Below are positions 5,631 through 11,921 of a stretch of DNA of 11,921 nt, in pieces. The stretch is taken from positions 1 to 11,921 of the forward strand of contig JASHVC010000629.1 in the NCBI GenBank assembly GCA_030039655.1, in the 5' to 3' direction. Below the pieces are notes generated by a model, which worked only from the letters and a program-made list of their open reading frames with translations, was not told the DNA's origin and made no database searches. The position numbers were made by a program, and so were the translations under genes. How positions within the stretch are numbered: the stretch's first letter is position 1; each line of letters opens with the position of its first letter. Source of the stretch: Xanthobacteraceae bacterium (GTDB lineage Bacteria; Pseudomonadota; Alphaproteobacteria; Rhizobiales; Xanthobacteraceae).

Positions 5631-6785
5631 TCAGCGCCGATCAGCGTGCTGGAGCCGCGCTTCCATGCGCCGTGCGTAGCGCGACATGCCGTAGCAGCAC
5701 ACAAAGTAGAACAATGCGGCAAAGGCATAACCGGTCGCGGCTGTCGTCGGCGTCACCCAGTTCGGATCGCCGCGCGCAGCCTCGATGGTGCGCAAGAAGT
5801 CGAAAATTCCGACGATGAAGACGAGAGTCGTGTCCTTAAAGAGGGCGATAAAGGTGTTGACGATGTTTGGCAGCGTCACCCGCAACGCTTGCGGCAGGAT
5901 GACGAGCGCCGTCATGCGCCAGTAGGTTAAGCTTAGCGCTTGCGCCGCTTCGTATTGCCCGCGCGGGATCGCGGCCATCCCGCTGCGGATCACCTCCGCC
6001 ATGTAGGCTGACGCGAACATCGCTACGCCGATGAGCGCGCGCACAAGCTTGTCGGGCTCCAAGCGTTCGGGCACGAACAGCGGCAGCATGACGCTCGCCA
6101 TGAACAGCACGGTGATGAGCGGCACCCCGCGGACGAACTCGATGAAGATCACCGACAAAACCCGGACGACCGGCAGACTGGAGCGGCGCCCCAGCGCCAG
6201 GAATATGCCGATGGGCAGCGAAACCACGATGCCGACGATGGCCACCGCGACAGTTACCAGCACGCCGCCCCACAACGATGTCGATACGGCGACAAAACCA
6301 ATCGGCGGAAAACCGTACAGCAGTACGATAGACAGGACCGGCAGCACGATGAAGAAATACACCGCGCTCATCACACGCCGCGGGGCCGAGGGCCATAGCA
6401 GCCAAACAATGCCGAATGCCAACGCGGCGAAAAACGCATCCACCCGCCAGCGCTCTGCGATCGGGTAGAAGCCGTAGATGAAATAGGAACACCACACGCG
6501 CACGAAGGCCCAGCACGCGCCTGGGTCTGGATTCGCTGGTGAGGCAAGGCATGCCTCGCGATTTGCCCCGGACCAAACGGCGTCGATCAGAAGGAACCGG
6601 AACAATGGCGGCACCGTCCAAATGATCAACAATACGCAGGCAAGCGTGAGCGCAATATTGACGGACGAAGAAAGCAGATTTGCCCGCAGCCAACCGACAA
6701 GCCCGGTGCGCATTGGCGGCGGTGACAATCGTTTGGCAGGCTCCCTACGCACGTAGGCGGTTGAATATTCGGATGTTGCCGCCAT
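5631..6785 (-). CDS. aapM: General L-amino-acid ABC transporter permease AapM
   Basis: The protein has 384 residues. Hydrophobic segments lie at about 42-68, 115-132, 138-160, 172-199, 208-237, 248-266, 305-328 and 350-366. The N-terminal half contains a periplasmic stretch (about 70-100) with Cys 79, 91 and 99. The C-terminal part is the BPD_transp_1 permease domain with the EAA coupling loop, EVIRSGMAAIPRGQYEAAQ (264-282), that contacts AapP. In this loop the usual glycine of EAA-x3-G is serine (S285), whereas the partner AapQ keeps glycine. ATG 6785 is 5 bases after the aapQ stop, with GGAGC upstream inside aapQ. It forms the inner-membrane channel with AapQ. Confidence 0.93.
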   Translation of the reverse strand: MAATSEYSTAYVRREPAKRLSPPPMRTGLVGWLRANLLSSSVNIALTLACVLLIIWTVPPLFRFLLIDAVWSGANREACLASPANPDPGACWAFVRVWCSYFIYGFYPIAERWRVDAFFAALAFGIVWLLWPSAPRRVMSAVYFFIVLPVLSIVLLYGFPPIGFVAVSTSLWGGVLVTVAVAIVGIVVSLPIGIFLALGRRSSLPVVRVLSVIFIEFVRGVPLITVLFMASVMLPLFVPERLEPDKLVRALIGVAMFASAYMAEVIRSGMAAIPRGQYEAAQALSLTYWRMTALVILPQALRVTLPNIVNTFIALFKDTTLVFIVGIFDFLRTIEAARGDPNWVTPTTAATGYAFAALFYFVCCYGMSRYARRMEARLQHADRR

Positions 6786-6790
6786 CTTCG

Positions 6791-7975
6791 TCAGCGCTCC
6801 ACGATGGCGGTCGTTCGGCCATAAAGATTCATCAGCAGCGAGGTGACTAGGCTGATGGCGAGATACACCGCCATGGTGATGGCGATGACTTCAACGGCTT
6901 GGCCGGTGATGTTGAGCACCGAGCCGGCAAAAACCTGAACGAGATCCGGATAGCCAATGGCGACGGCGAGCGAGGAGTTCTTCGTCAGATTCAAATATTG
7001 GTTGGTGAGGGGTGGTACGATGACCCGCATCGCTTGCGGAATCACAATAAGGCGCAGCGTGGTGCCAGAGCGGAGCCCCAGCGATTGGGCCGCCTCGGTC
7101 TGGCCGGGCGCAACCGACAGAATTCCGGCGCGGACGGCTTCAGCGATGAAGGCTGCCGTGTAGGCCGAAAGGGCGAGAATGAGTGCCGCAAACTCGGGCA
7201 ATATTTCGATGCCGCCCACCACGTTAAAGCGGCTCATTTGCGGGAAGCTGAATCTGAGCGGAAAGCCGACCAGGGCGAAGATGGCGAGCGGCAAACCGAA
7301 GACTAAGGCGAGCATCCAACCGACGGTGTGTGGCCGCGTGCCGGTGCGCTCCTGGCGGCGGCGGGCCCATACATGCAGCGCGAATGCTATCGTGAGGCCG
7401 ATCAGCAAAACCACCAGTACCGCGCCGAAGCCGGGCTCGAAGTCCGGGCGCGGCAGGAACAGGCCGCGATTGTTGAGAAAGCCGCCGCCGGGCAGAGCGA
7501 TGCTGTCCCGTAATTCCGGCAGCGCTTTGAGCACGGCGTTGTACCAGAACAGGAGTTGCAGTAGCAGCGGGATATTGCGGATGAGTTCGACGTAACCGCC
7601 GGCGAGACGGGCGACCAGCCAGTTGCGCGAAAGCCGAGCGATGCCGACGACAAAACCGATCGCGGTCGCAAGCACGATGCCCACCCCGGCGACAAGGAGC
7701 GTATTGAGCAGCCCAACCCAGAACGCACGGCCGAACGTGGAAGTACTGGCGGAATACGCAATCAGCGTCTGGCTGATATCGAAGCCCGCCGTGTTGTCCC
7801 AGAACCGGAAGCCGGAGGCGATGTGGGCACGCGCGAGATTGTTCGCCGCATTGACGAACGCGGCATAGCCGAGGCCACAGACAGCAACGACCAATATGAC
7901 CTGCAAGGCGACTTGGCCGCCTTGCCGTGCCGTGAAAGGCGATCGCTGGGAAGCGCCGATCATCGGCCCAGCCAT
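6791..7975 (-). CDS. aapQ: General L-amino-acid ABC transporter permease AapQ
   Basis: The protein has 394 residues, typical of AapQ, which is longer than most amino-acid permeases because of a large insert. A first membrane segment lies at about 22-43, then a periplasmic stretch with FRFWDNTAGFDISQTLI (56-72), characteristic of AapQ. The permease core begins near 84 (FWVGLLNTLLVA) and is interrupted by an extra periplasmic and membrane region (about 155-255). The EAA loop, EAVRAGILSVAPGQTEAAQ (279-297), is intact with G300. The start at 7975 has no clear ribosome binding site; ATG 7963 is a possible alternative. It lies 30 bases after the aapJ stop. It pairs with AapM in the inner membrane. 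Confidence 0.93.
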   Translation of the reverse strand: MAGPMIGASQRSPFTARQGGQVALQVILVVAVCGLGYAAFVNAANNLARAHIASGFRFWDNTAGFDISQTLIAYSASTSTFGRAFWVGLLNTLLVAGVGIVLATAIGFVVGIARLSRNWLVARLAGGYVELIRNIPLLLQLLFWYNAVLKALPELRDSIALPGGGFLNNRGLFLPRPDFEPGFGAVLVVLLIGLTIAFALHVWARRRQERTGTRPHTVGWMLALVFGLPLAIFALVGFPLRFSFPQMSRFNVVGGIEILPEFAALILALSAYTAAFIAEAVRAGILSVAPGQTEAAQSLGLRSGTTLRLIVIPQAMRVIVPPLTNQYLNLTKNSSLAVAIGYPDLVQVFAGSVLNITGQAVEVIAITMAVYLAISLVTSLLMNLYGRTTAIVER

Positions 7976-8005
7976 AGCGGCGGCGCGCGCTTAGCGTAAT
8001 CCGTG

Positions 8006-9022
8006 TCAGCGAATCGGCAGACCGTATTGCAGGCCGCCTTTGGTCCACAGCGCGTTGAGACCGCGCGCGATCTTCAAGGGCGAGCCTTGACCAACGTTGC
8101 GTTCAAAGCTCTCGCCATAATTTCCGATGTGTTTGATGATGCGATAGGCCCAATCGTTGGTCAGACCGATCCCTTGGCCGAACTGGCCTTCAACGCCAAG
8201 GAGCCGGCGGATTTCCGGATTGGGAGACTTTAATTGCTCATCGACGTTACTCTTGGAGACGCCGAACTCTTCTGCATCGAGCATGGCATGATGCACCCAG
8301 CGCACGAGGTCTTCCCAAGTATCGTCACCCTGGCGTACTGCCGGGCTCAACGGCTCCTTGGAGATGATCTCGGGCAGCACGATGTTGTCGTTCGGATTCG
8401 TGAGCCGCAACCGCTCGCCATAGAGGCCCGATGAATCGGTCGTGTAGGAATCGCAACGTCCTGAATCATAAGCCTTCACGGCCTCGTCCGCGGTGGCGAA
8501 CGTCACCGTCTTCAAATTCATATGGTGCGAGCGGAAATAGTCCGCGAGATTTAGCTCTGTGGTGGTACCCTGCTGCACGCAGACCGAAGCGCCGTTGAGC
8601 TCGAGCGCCGAGCTCACCTTCAGCGACTTGTGCACCATGAAGCCCTGGCCGTCGTAATAATTGACGGCAGCGAAATCGACGCCGAGCGTAGTGTCGCGCG
8701 ACATGGTCCAGGTGGTGTTGCGCGCCAACACGTCGATCTCACCCGATTGCAGCGCCGTGAAGCGATTCGCGGCGGTCAGCGGCACAAACTTGACCTTGGT
8801 TGGATCGTTGAAGATCGCCGCCGCAATGGCGCGGCAAAAGTCGACGTCGAATCCGGTCCAATTACCTTGCGGGTCAGGCAGGCCAAAGCCCGCGAGCGTC
8901 CCGTTCGCACCGCAGATCAGCTGACCCCGATCCTTCACGGCTTTGAGCGTTTGCGACCATGCAGATTGCGCGCCAAACGCAAACAGCATGGCAATGGCGA
9001 ATGCCGGCGCTAGACGTTTCAT
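8006..9022 (-). CDS. aapJ: Periplasmic general L-amino-acid-binding protein AapJ
   Basis: The protein has 338 residues. ATG 9022 is chosen over upstream in-frame starts because a GAGAGG site precedes it and it opens with a signal peptide (MKR, hydrophobic 4-19, cleavage near AWSQ, 21-24). The rest is a family 3 solute-binding protein of the AapJ type: LKAVKDRGQLICG (26-38), GFDVDFCRAIAAA (58-70), GEIDVLARNTTWTMSRD (94-110) and CVQQGTTTELNLADY (148-162). C37, C63, C148 and C190 probably form disulfides. It captures a broad range of L-amino acids and delivers them to AapQM. It is the first gene of aapJQMP, with its own promoter at 9054-9082, and divergent from metC. Confidence 0.96.
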   Translation of the reverse strand: MKRLAPAFAIAMLFAFGAQSAWSQTLKAVKDRGQLICGANGTLAGFGLPDPQGNWTGFDVDFCRAIAAAIFNDPTKVKFVPLTAANRFTALQSGEIDVLARNTTWTMSRDTTLGVDFAAVNYYDGQGFMVHKSLKVSSALELNGASVCVQQGTTTELNLADYFRSHHMNLKTVTFATADEAVKAYDSGRCDSYTTDSSGLYGERLRLTNPNDNIVLPEIISKEPLSPAVRQGDDTWEDLVRWVHHAMLDAEEFGVSKSNVDEQLKSPNPEIRRLLGVEGQFGQGIGLTNDWAYRIIKHIGNYGESFERNVGQGSPLKIARGLNALWTKGGLQYGLPIR

Positions 9023-9053
9023 GACTAAGCCTCTCAGCGGGAGCCGCGTGGCC

Positions 9054-9082
9054 ATCACAGAACGATCCCGCAATAACGTCAA
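9054..9082 (-). promoter_or_regulatory. Promoter of the aapJQMP operon
   Basis: On the minus strand TTGACG (plus 9082-9077, 5 of 6) and TGTGAT (plus 9059-9054, 4 of 6) are 17 bases apart. Transcription would start near 9047, about 25 bases before the aapJ ATG. The -35 box is one arm of GTCAA-GGGG-TTGAC, shared with the metC promoter. Confidence 0.55.
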
Positions 9083-9086
9083 GGGG

Positions 9087-9115
9087 TTGACTGTAACGCG
9101 CACCGTCAGGGTAAT
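9087..9115 (+). promoter_or_regulatory. Promoter of metC
   Basis: TTGACT (9087-9092, 5 of 6) and GGTAAT (9110-9115, 4 of 6) are 17 bases apart. The start would be near 9122, giving a leader of about 105 bases. The -35 lies 4 bases from the aapJ -35 on the other strand, so RNA polymerase at one promoter should hinder the other. Confidence 0.5.
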
Positions 9116-9127
9116 GCCTTCCCCGCG

Positions 9128-9207
9128 AAGGTGCAGACCTTTGCCGCCGCTCGTGTAATAACGCACAAGCGTGCGGAAGTCGCCACCGCGGATCGAACGA
9201 AGGCGAC
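9128..9207 (+). other. Structured leader of metC (three hairpins)
   Basis: The presumed 5' UTR has AAGGT-GCAG-ACCTT (9128-9141), CGCAC-AAGC-GTGCG (9162-9175), and GTCGCC paired with GGCGAC (9179-9184, 9202-9207). A later ACCTTGCG (9210-9217) could instead pair with CGCGAAGGT (9124-9132) with one bulge. I do not recognise a known riboswitch. Stems of 5-6 bp are common by chance in GC-rich DNA. Confidence 0.3.
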
Positions 9208-9226
9208 CAACCTTGCGAGACACTGT

Positions 9227-10429
9227 ATGAACGACAAGAGCAACAATAACCCCTCCCCGCCACGGCACGGCGACACCCGAGTCGTCACTGCCGGCCGCGC
9301 GCACGGCGCCTATTACGGTTTCGTCAATCCGCCGGTCTATCACGCCTCCACGGTGCTTTACCCAACCGCGGAGGACTTTGCCGCCCGCCGCGGACGCTAC
9401 CAATACGGCCGCCGCGGCACACCCACCACAGAGGCGCTCGAGTCAGCACTGCAGGAGCTTGAAGGACCGCAATGCGCGGGCGTTGTGCTGGTGCCATCGG
9501 GTCTCGCGGCCATTTCCAGCGCCTTGTTGTCCGTTTTGAAAACCGGCGACCACTTGCTCGTCACCGACAGCGCCTACGAGCCGACGCGCAAGTTCTGCGA
9601 CCAAGTGCTTACCCGCTTTGGCGTCACTACCACCTATTACGATCCGTTGATCGGTGCCGCGATTGCCGAACAATTCCGTCCAAATACCCGGGCCGTTTAT
9701 TTAGAAGCGCCCGGCTCGCTCAGCTTCGAGATGCAGGACGTGGGTGCCATCGCCAAGGTCGCCCACGCTAACAGCGCGGCCGTGCTGATCGACAATACAT
9801 GGGCCTCACCGCTGTTTTTCCGTCCGCTTGAACACGGCGTCGATCTCTCAATTCAGGCCGGCACTAAATATATCGGCGGACATTCCGACCTGATGCTCGG
9901 CACGGTATCGACGAATGCGGCGCATGTGGCCACTCTTAAGGAAACCGTGCGCCTGTCGGGCTTATGTGAGGGACCCGACGATGTCTATCTCGGCCTGCGT
10001 GGCTTGCGCACGCTGGCCGTGCGCCTTGAACGGCACTTCAAATCGGGAGTGCACGTTGCACGCTGGCTGGAGCAGCGCCCTGAAGTCTTGCGCGTTCTGC
10101 ATCCAGCAATGCCAAGCTATACGGGCCATTCCATTTGGAAACGCGACTTCACAGGAGCATCGGGTTTGTTCAGCATGGTGCTGAAGCCGGTTCCACAAAA
10201 GGCGGTCTATGCCTTTCTCAACACCCTCGAACTGTTCGGCATGGGCGCCTCTTGGGGCGGCTTTGAGAGCCTCGCAATTCCGTTCGACTGCACGCACGCG
10301 CGCACGGCCACCCGCTGGGCACCCGGCGGCCCCACCATCCGTTTCCACATTGGACTGGAGGCGGTCGACGATCTCATTGCCGATCTGGAACGCGGATTCG
10401 CGGCGCTGGCGGCGGCGGGGACAGAGTGA
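9227..10429 (+). CDS. metC: Cystathionine beta-lyase (PLP-dependent)
   Basis: The protein has 400 residues. The start at 9227 has only a weak GCGAGA site; the open frame extends upstream to 9131 without a better one, and the family N-terminus (HGDTRVVTAGR, 14-24) fits 9227. Signs of the Cys/Met-metabolism PLP family (fold type I): YQYGRRGTPTTEALE (58-72), which places Tyr and Arg at the cofactor phosphate of the neighbouring subunit, PSGLAAI (90-96), D189 in LIDNTWASP, and the cofactor lysine K214 in GTKYIGGHSD. The YGRRGTPT form and the WGGFESL segment point to cystathionine beta-lyase rather than gamma-synthase. It splits cystathionine into homocysteine, pyruvate and ammonia in methionine synthesis, and can also release H2S from cysteine. 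It is divergent from aapJ and convergent with the LABN gene 6 bases away. Confidence 0.92.
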   Translation: MNDKSNNNPSPPRHGDTRVVTAGRAHGAYYGFVNPPVYHASTVLYPTAEDFAARRGRYQYGRRGTPTTEALESALQELEGPQCAGVVLVPSGLAAISSALLSVLKTGDHLLVTDSAYEPTRKFCDQVLTRFGVTTTYYDPLIGAAIAEQFRPNTRAVYLEAPGSLSFEMQDVGAIAKVAHANSAAVLIDNTWASPLFFRPLEHGVDLSIQAGTKYIGGHSDLMLGTVSTNAAHVATLKETVRLSGLCEGPDDVYLGLRGLRTLAVRLERHFKSGVHVARWLEQRPEVLRVLHPAMPSYTGHSIWKRDFTGASGLFSMVLKPVPQKAVYAFLNTLELFGMGASWGGFESLAIPFDCTHARTATRWAPGGPTIRFHIGLEAVDDLIADLERGFAALAAAGTE

Positions 10430-10445
10430 GGACACTCACGCCGCC
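10411..10445. other. Hairpin spanning the convergent metC and LABN stop codons
   Basis: GGCGGCG (10411-10417) pairs with CGCCGCC (10439-10445), and inside it GAGTG-AGGA-CACTC (10424-10437) or, alternatively, GTGAG-GACA-CTCAC (10426-10439) forms a second stem. It encloses both stop codons. No T-tract follows on either strand, so it is at best an unusual bidirectional terminator. Confidence 0.35.
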
Positions 10446-10771
10446 GAGGCAGCCGCCGCCTTACGCTCGTGCAGAACAAAATAGAGGTTGCGCAAGTATA
10501 CGAAGACGCCGAGCGCCTGGCCTATGATGAACACGGGGTCCTTGCGGTAGAGCGCGTAGACGAGCAGAAGCAGGCCACCGCCGATGGAAAAGAGCCAGAA
10601 CGCCAGCGGAATGACGCTGCGACCGGCGCGCTCGGACGCAATCCACTGCACCAGAAAGCGCATCGCGAACAAACCTTGCGCGACAAATCCCAGCAGCACC
10701 CACCAATCGAGCCGAGTGACGAAAACGTCCTGCCAGTAGGCGCCGACCGCGTGGGAGACATCAACGAGCAC
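10436..10771 (-). CDS. Small inner-membrane protein with lipid A biosynthesis N-terminal (LABN) domain
   Basis: The protein has 111 residues. It starts with GTG 10771 behind a strong GAGGAGGT site 6 bases upstream. Three membrane segments lie at about 24-44, 53-76 and 78-100. Conserved LABN residues are visible: Q32 with R38-F-L-V-Q-W (38-43), the polar SERAGRSVIP (46-55), FWLFSIGGG (58-66), RKDPV (76-80), and GQ-x6-YLRN (84-95). The domain occurs at the N-terminus of some lipid-A-disaccharide synthases and as free-standing small proteins next to GT2 polyprenyl-sugar synthases. Here the gene overlaps the GT2 gene by 11 bases, so the two are translationally coupled and probably work together. 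Molecular function is not established; transport or presentation of a lipid-linked sugar is a guess. Confidence 0.85.
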   Translation of the reverse strand: MLVDVSHAVGAYWQDVFVTRLDWWVLLGFVAQGLFAMRFLVQWIASERAGRSVIPLAFWLFSIGGGLLLLVYALYRKDPVFIIGQALGVFVYLRNLYFVLHERKAAAASAA

Positions 10772-11516
10772 AGGTCACCTCCTCGTATTCGGGCACGCGC
10801 TTTTTCCGCCGGATCAGCCACCAGACGCCGGCAAGATCGAGAATGCCGACCCACAGCCGATCCCATAATCCGTAGTTGGACGCACCATGCCGCCGCGGCC
10901 GGTCGACCACATCCAAATACGCGATTCCAAATCCCTCACGCCGCACCAAAGCTGGCAGGAAGCGGTGCAGCGCATCGAAATAAGGTAGCGACATGAACAC
11001 GTCGCGGCGAAACGCCTTCAACCCGCATCCGGTATCGCGGGTGCCGTCCCTGAGCACTGTGCGGCGCACCGCATTTGCGATCCGCGACTGCAGTTGCTTA
11101 AACCCGCTTACCTTGCGGCCGATGCGCTGGCCAGCGACGAGGCCGATCCGCGGCGCACCTTTCTCCAGCGTCGCAATGAGGGCCGGAATGAAGGCGGGAT
11201 CGTTCTGGCCGTCGCCATCAAGAGTTACGACGATTGGCGCGCGCGCTACCGAGACGCCCGTGCGCACCGCCGCCGACTGACCGCACGATTCCTTGTGTTT
11301 GATCTGCCGGAGCCAAGGGCGTTCCGCCATGAGGCTGCGCAGTTTGGCCTCCGTGGCGTCGTCGGAGCCGTCGTTGACATAGACGATTTCGAACGCGCGC
11401 TCGCGCAAAGCAGCGGCGATCTCGGCGACCAGTGGCGCAATATTGCCGGCTTCGTTGCGCACTGGCACGACCACGGACACGGTTGGTTCAGGATCGCGCT
11501 CGTTGCTCGGCAACAT
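10761..11516 (-). CDS. Family 2 glycosyltransferase, polyprenyl-phosphate-sugar synthase-like (DPM1/ArnC-type)
   Basis: The protein has 251 residues. The GT-A fold opens with VSVVVPVRNEAGNI (13-26), then YVNDGSDD (46-53), the metal-binding D100-G-D102 in LDGDGQNDP, TGCGLKAFRR (162-171), and RPRRHGASNYG (206-216), which resembles the R-x-R-x-x-G-x-S-xY segment of dolichyl-phosphate-mannose synthases. A hydrophobic stretch at about 221-236 (GILDLAGVWWLI) may anchor the C-terminus; ArnC and GtrB have two such helices, so this is closer to the DPM1-type short form. It should transfer a sugar from a nucleotide donor to polyprenyl phosphate at the cytoplasmic face. The sugar cannot be read from the sequence. 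The start at 11516 lacks a strong ribosome binding site. It lies 33 bases after the PAP2 gene. Confidence 0.85.
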   Translation of the reverse strand: MLPSNERDPEPTVSVVVPVRNEAGNIAPLVAEIAAALRERAFEIVYVNDGSDDATEAKLRSLMAERPWLRQIKHKESCGQSAAVRTGVSVARAPIVVTLDGDGQNDPAFIPALIATLEKGAPRIGLVAGQRIGRKVSGFKQLQSRIANAVRRTVLRDGTRDTGCGLKAFRRDVFMSLPYFDALHRFLPALVRREGFGIAYLDVVDRPRRHGASNYGLWDRLWVGILDLAGVWWLIRRKKRVPEYEEVTCAR

Positions 11517-11549
11517 GACGGAGGCTTCTAATGCGCATCCCGGCCGGGT

Positions 11550-11921
11550 TCAATCGGCAACAATATCAGGGACTTCGGGCCTTCCCAGGGGCCGGTAAAC
11601 TGCCCTGGTGATGGCAGTGCCGATGCGTCGCAACGAAGGTCCCGGATAGACCGAAAGGTTCGAGGAAAACACCAGGCGCCGCGCGGCAAACCAGCGGCGG
11701 ATCAAGGCCGCACCAACGGCTCCGACGAGCGCGCCGGCTACCACATCGCTTGGATGATGGGCCAGAACGACGACGCGGCTAAACATGATAACAAGCGCGT
11801 AAAGCCACATGATCCAGCGGGTTCGCGGCCACATTGCGCCGATCGCAAATGCCACTGCTGCCGCCGTCGTGGAGTGACCGGAAGGCAAGCTTGCGAATTC
11901 AGAGCGCCAGGTGAACGGCTT
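11550..11921 (-). CDS. PAP2-family membrane phosphatase (5' end beyond the right edge)
   Basis: The frame is open to base 11921, giving the last 123 residues. Two of three PAP2 phosphatase motifs are present: PSGHS (residues 13-17 of the visible part) and SRVVVLAHHPSD, the SR-x5-H-x3-D motif carrying the nucleophilic and acid histidines. Motif 1 (K-x6-RP) would lie off the window. Visible KPFTWRSEFAS before PSGHS resembles the lipid phosphatases (LpxE/undecaprenyl-diphosphate type) of alphaproteobacteria. Hydrophobic segments at about 20-32, 37-50 and 56-72 show an integral membrane protein. It would remove a phosphate from an isoprenoid or lipid A phosphate on the periplasmic side. It is first of the visible PAP2-GT2-LABN run. 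Substrate uncertain. Confidence 0.88.
   Translation of the reverse strand, partial: KPFTWRSEFASLPSGHSTTAAAVAFAIGAMWPRTRWIMWLYALVIMFSRVVVLAHHPSDVVAGALVGAVGAALIRRWFAARRLVFSSNLSVYPGPSLRRIGTAITRAVYRPLGRPEVPDIVAD

Noticed and set aside
9116..9226. SAM-II riboswitch upstream of metC
   Set aside because: Expected by family habit, but I cannot find its characteristic conserved core (such as GCTAAA) in the leader. A covariance search would settle it.
9023..9403. AapJ extended to 9403
   Set aside because: It would run through both promoters and into metC on the opposite strand; the signal peptide begins at 9022.

Overview
The window (11,921 bases, GC-rich) looks like ordinary chromosome of an alphaproteobacterium of the order Hyphomicrobiales (Rhizobiales). 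The evidence is a complete aapJQMP-type L-amino-acid ABC transporter divergent from metC, an SseA-type sulfurtransferase, an LTXXQ-family periplasmic protein and a small LABN-domain membrane protein, all familiar in Bradyrhizobium/Rhodopseudomonas-like genomes. I see no mobile element, phage gene, CRISPR array, tRNA or rRNA.

Layout: (1) 1-234 (+) is the 3' end of sseA, cut by the left edge. (2) 235-610 has no protein gene. On the minus strand it holds a strong intrinsic terminator preceded by a tandem 16-mer inside an inverted repeat, which I read as a possible small RNA or a structured 3' UTR. (3) 611-1381 (-) and 1751-2737 (-) encode two exported peptidoglycan-hydrolase-like proteins (M15-like and Amidase_2), separated by a 369-base gap with RNA-like hairpins. 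(4) 2824-3882 (+) encodes a persulfide dioxygenase-rhodanese fusion with its own consensus -10 and a textbook terminator. (5) 3981-4628 (-) encodes an exported LTXXQ protein with a palindromic operator candidate upstream. (6) 4842-9022 (-) is aapJ-aapQ-aapM-aapP, transcribed leftward from a good sigma70-type promoter. (7) 9227-10429 (+) is metC, divergent from aapJ, with the two -35 boxes facing each other. (8) 10436-11921 (-) is a three-gene run: a PAP2 phosphatase (5' end off the right edge), a GT2 polyprenyl-sugar-synthase-like glycosyltransferase, and a LABN-domain membrane protein. It probably acts on lipid A or lipid-linked sugars.

Two themes stand out. Sulfur amino-acid and sulfane-sulfur metabolism recurs (sseA, PDO-rhodanese, metC, broad amino-acid uptake by Aap). 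Envelope maintenance also recurs (M15-like, amidase, LTXXQ, PAP2/GT2/LABN). The protein families are all known. The less explained parts are non-coding: the RNA candidate at 352-459, the shared aapJ/metC control region and the LTXXQ operator.
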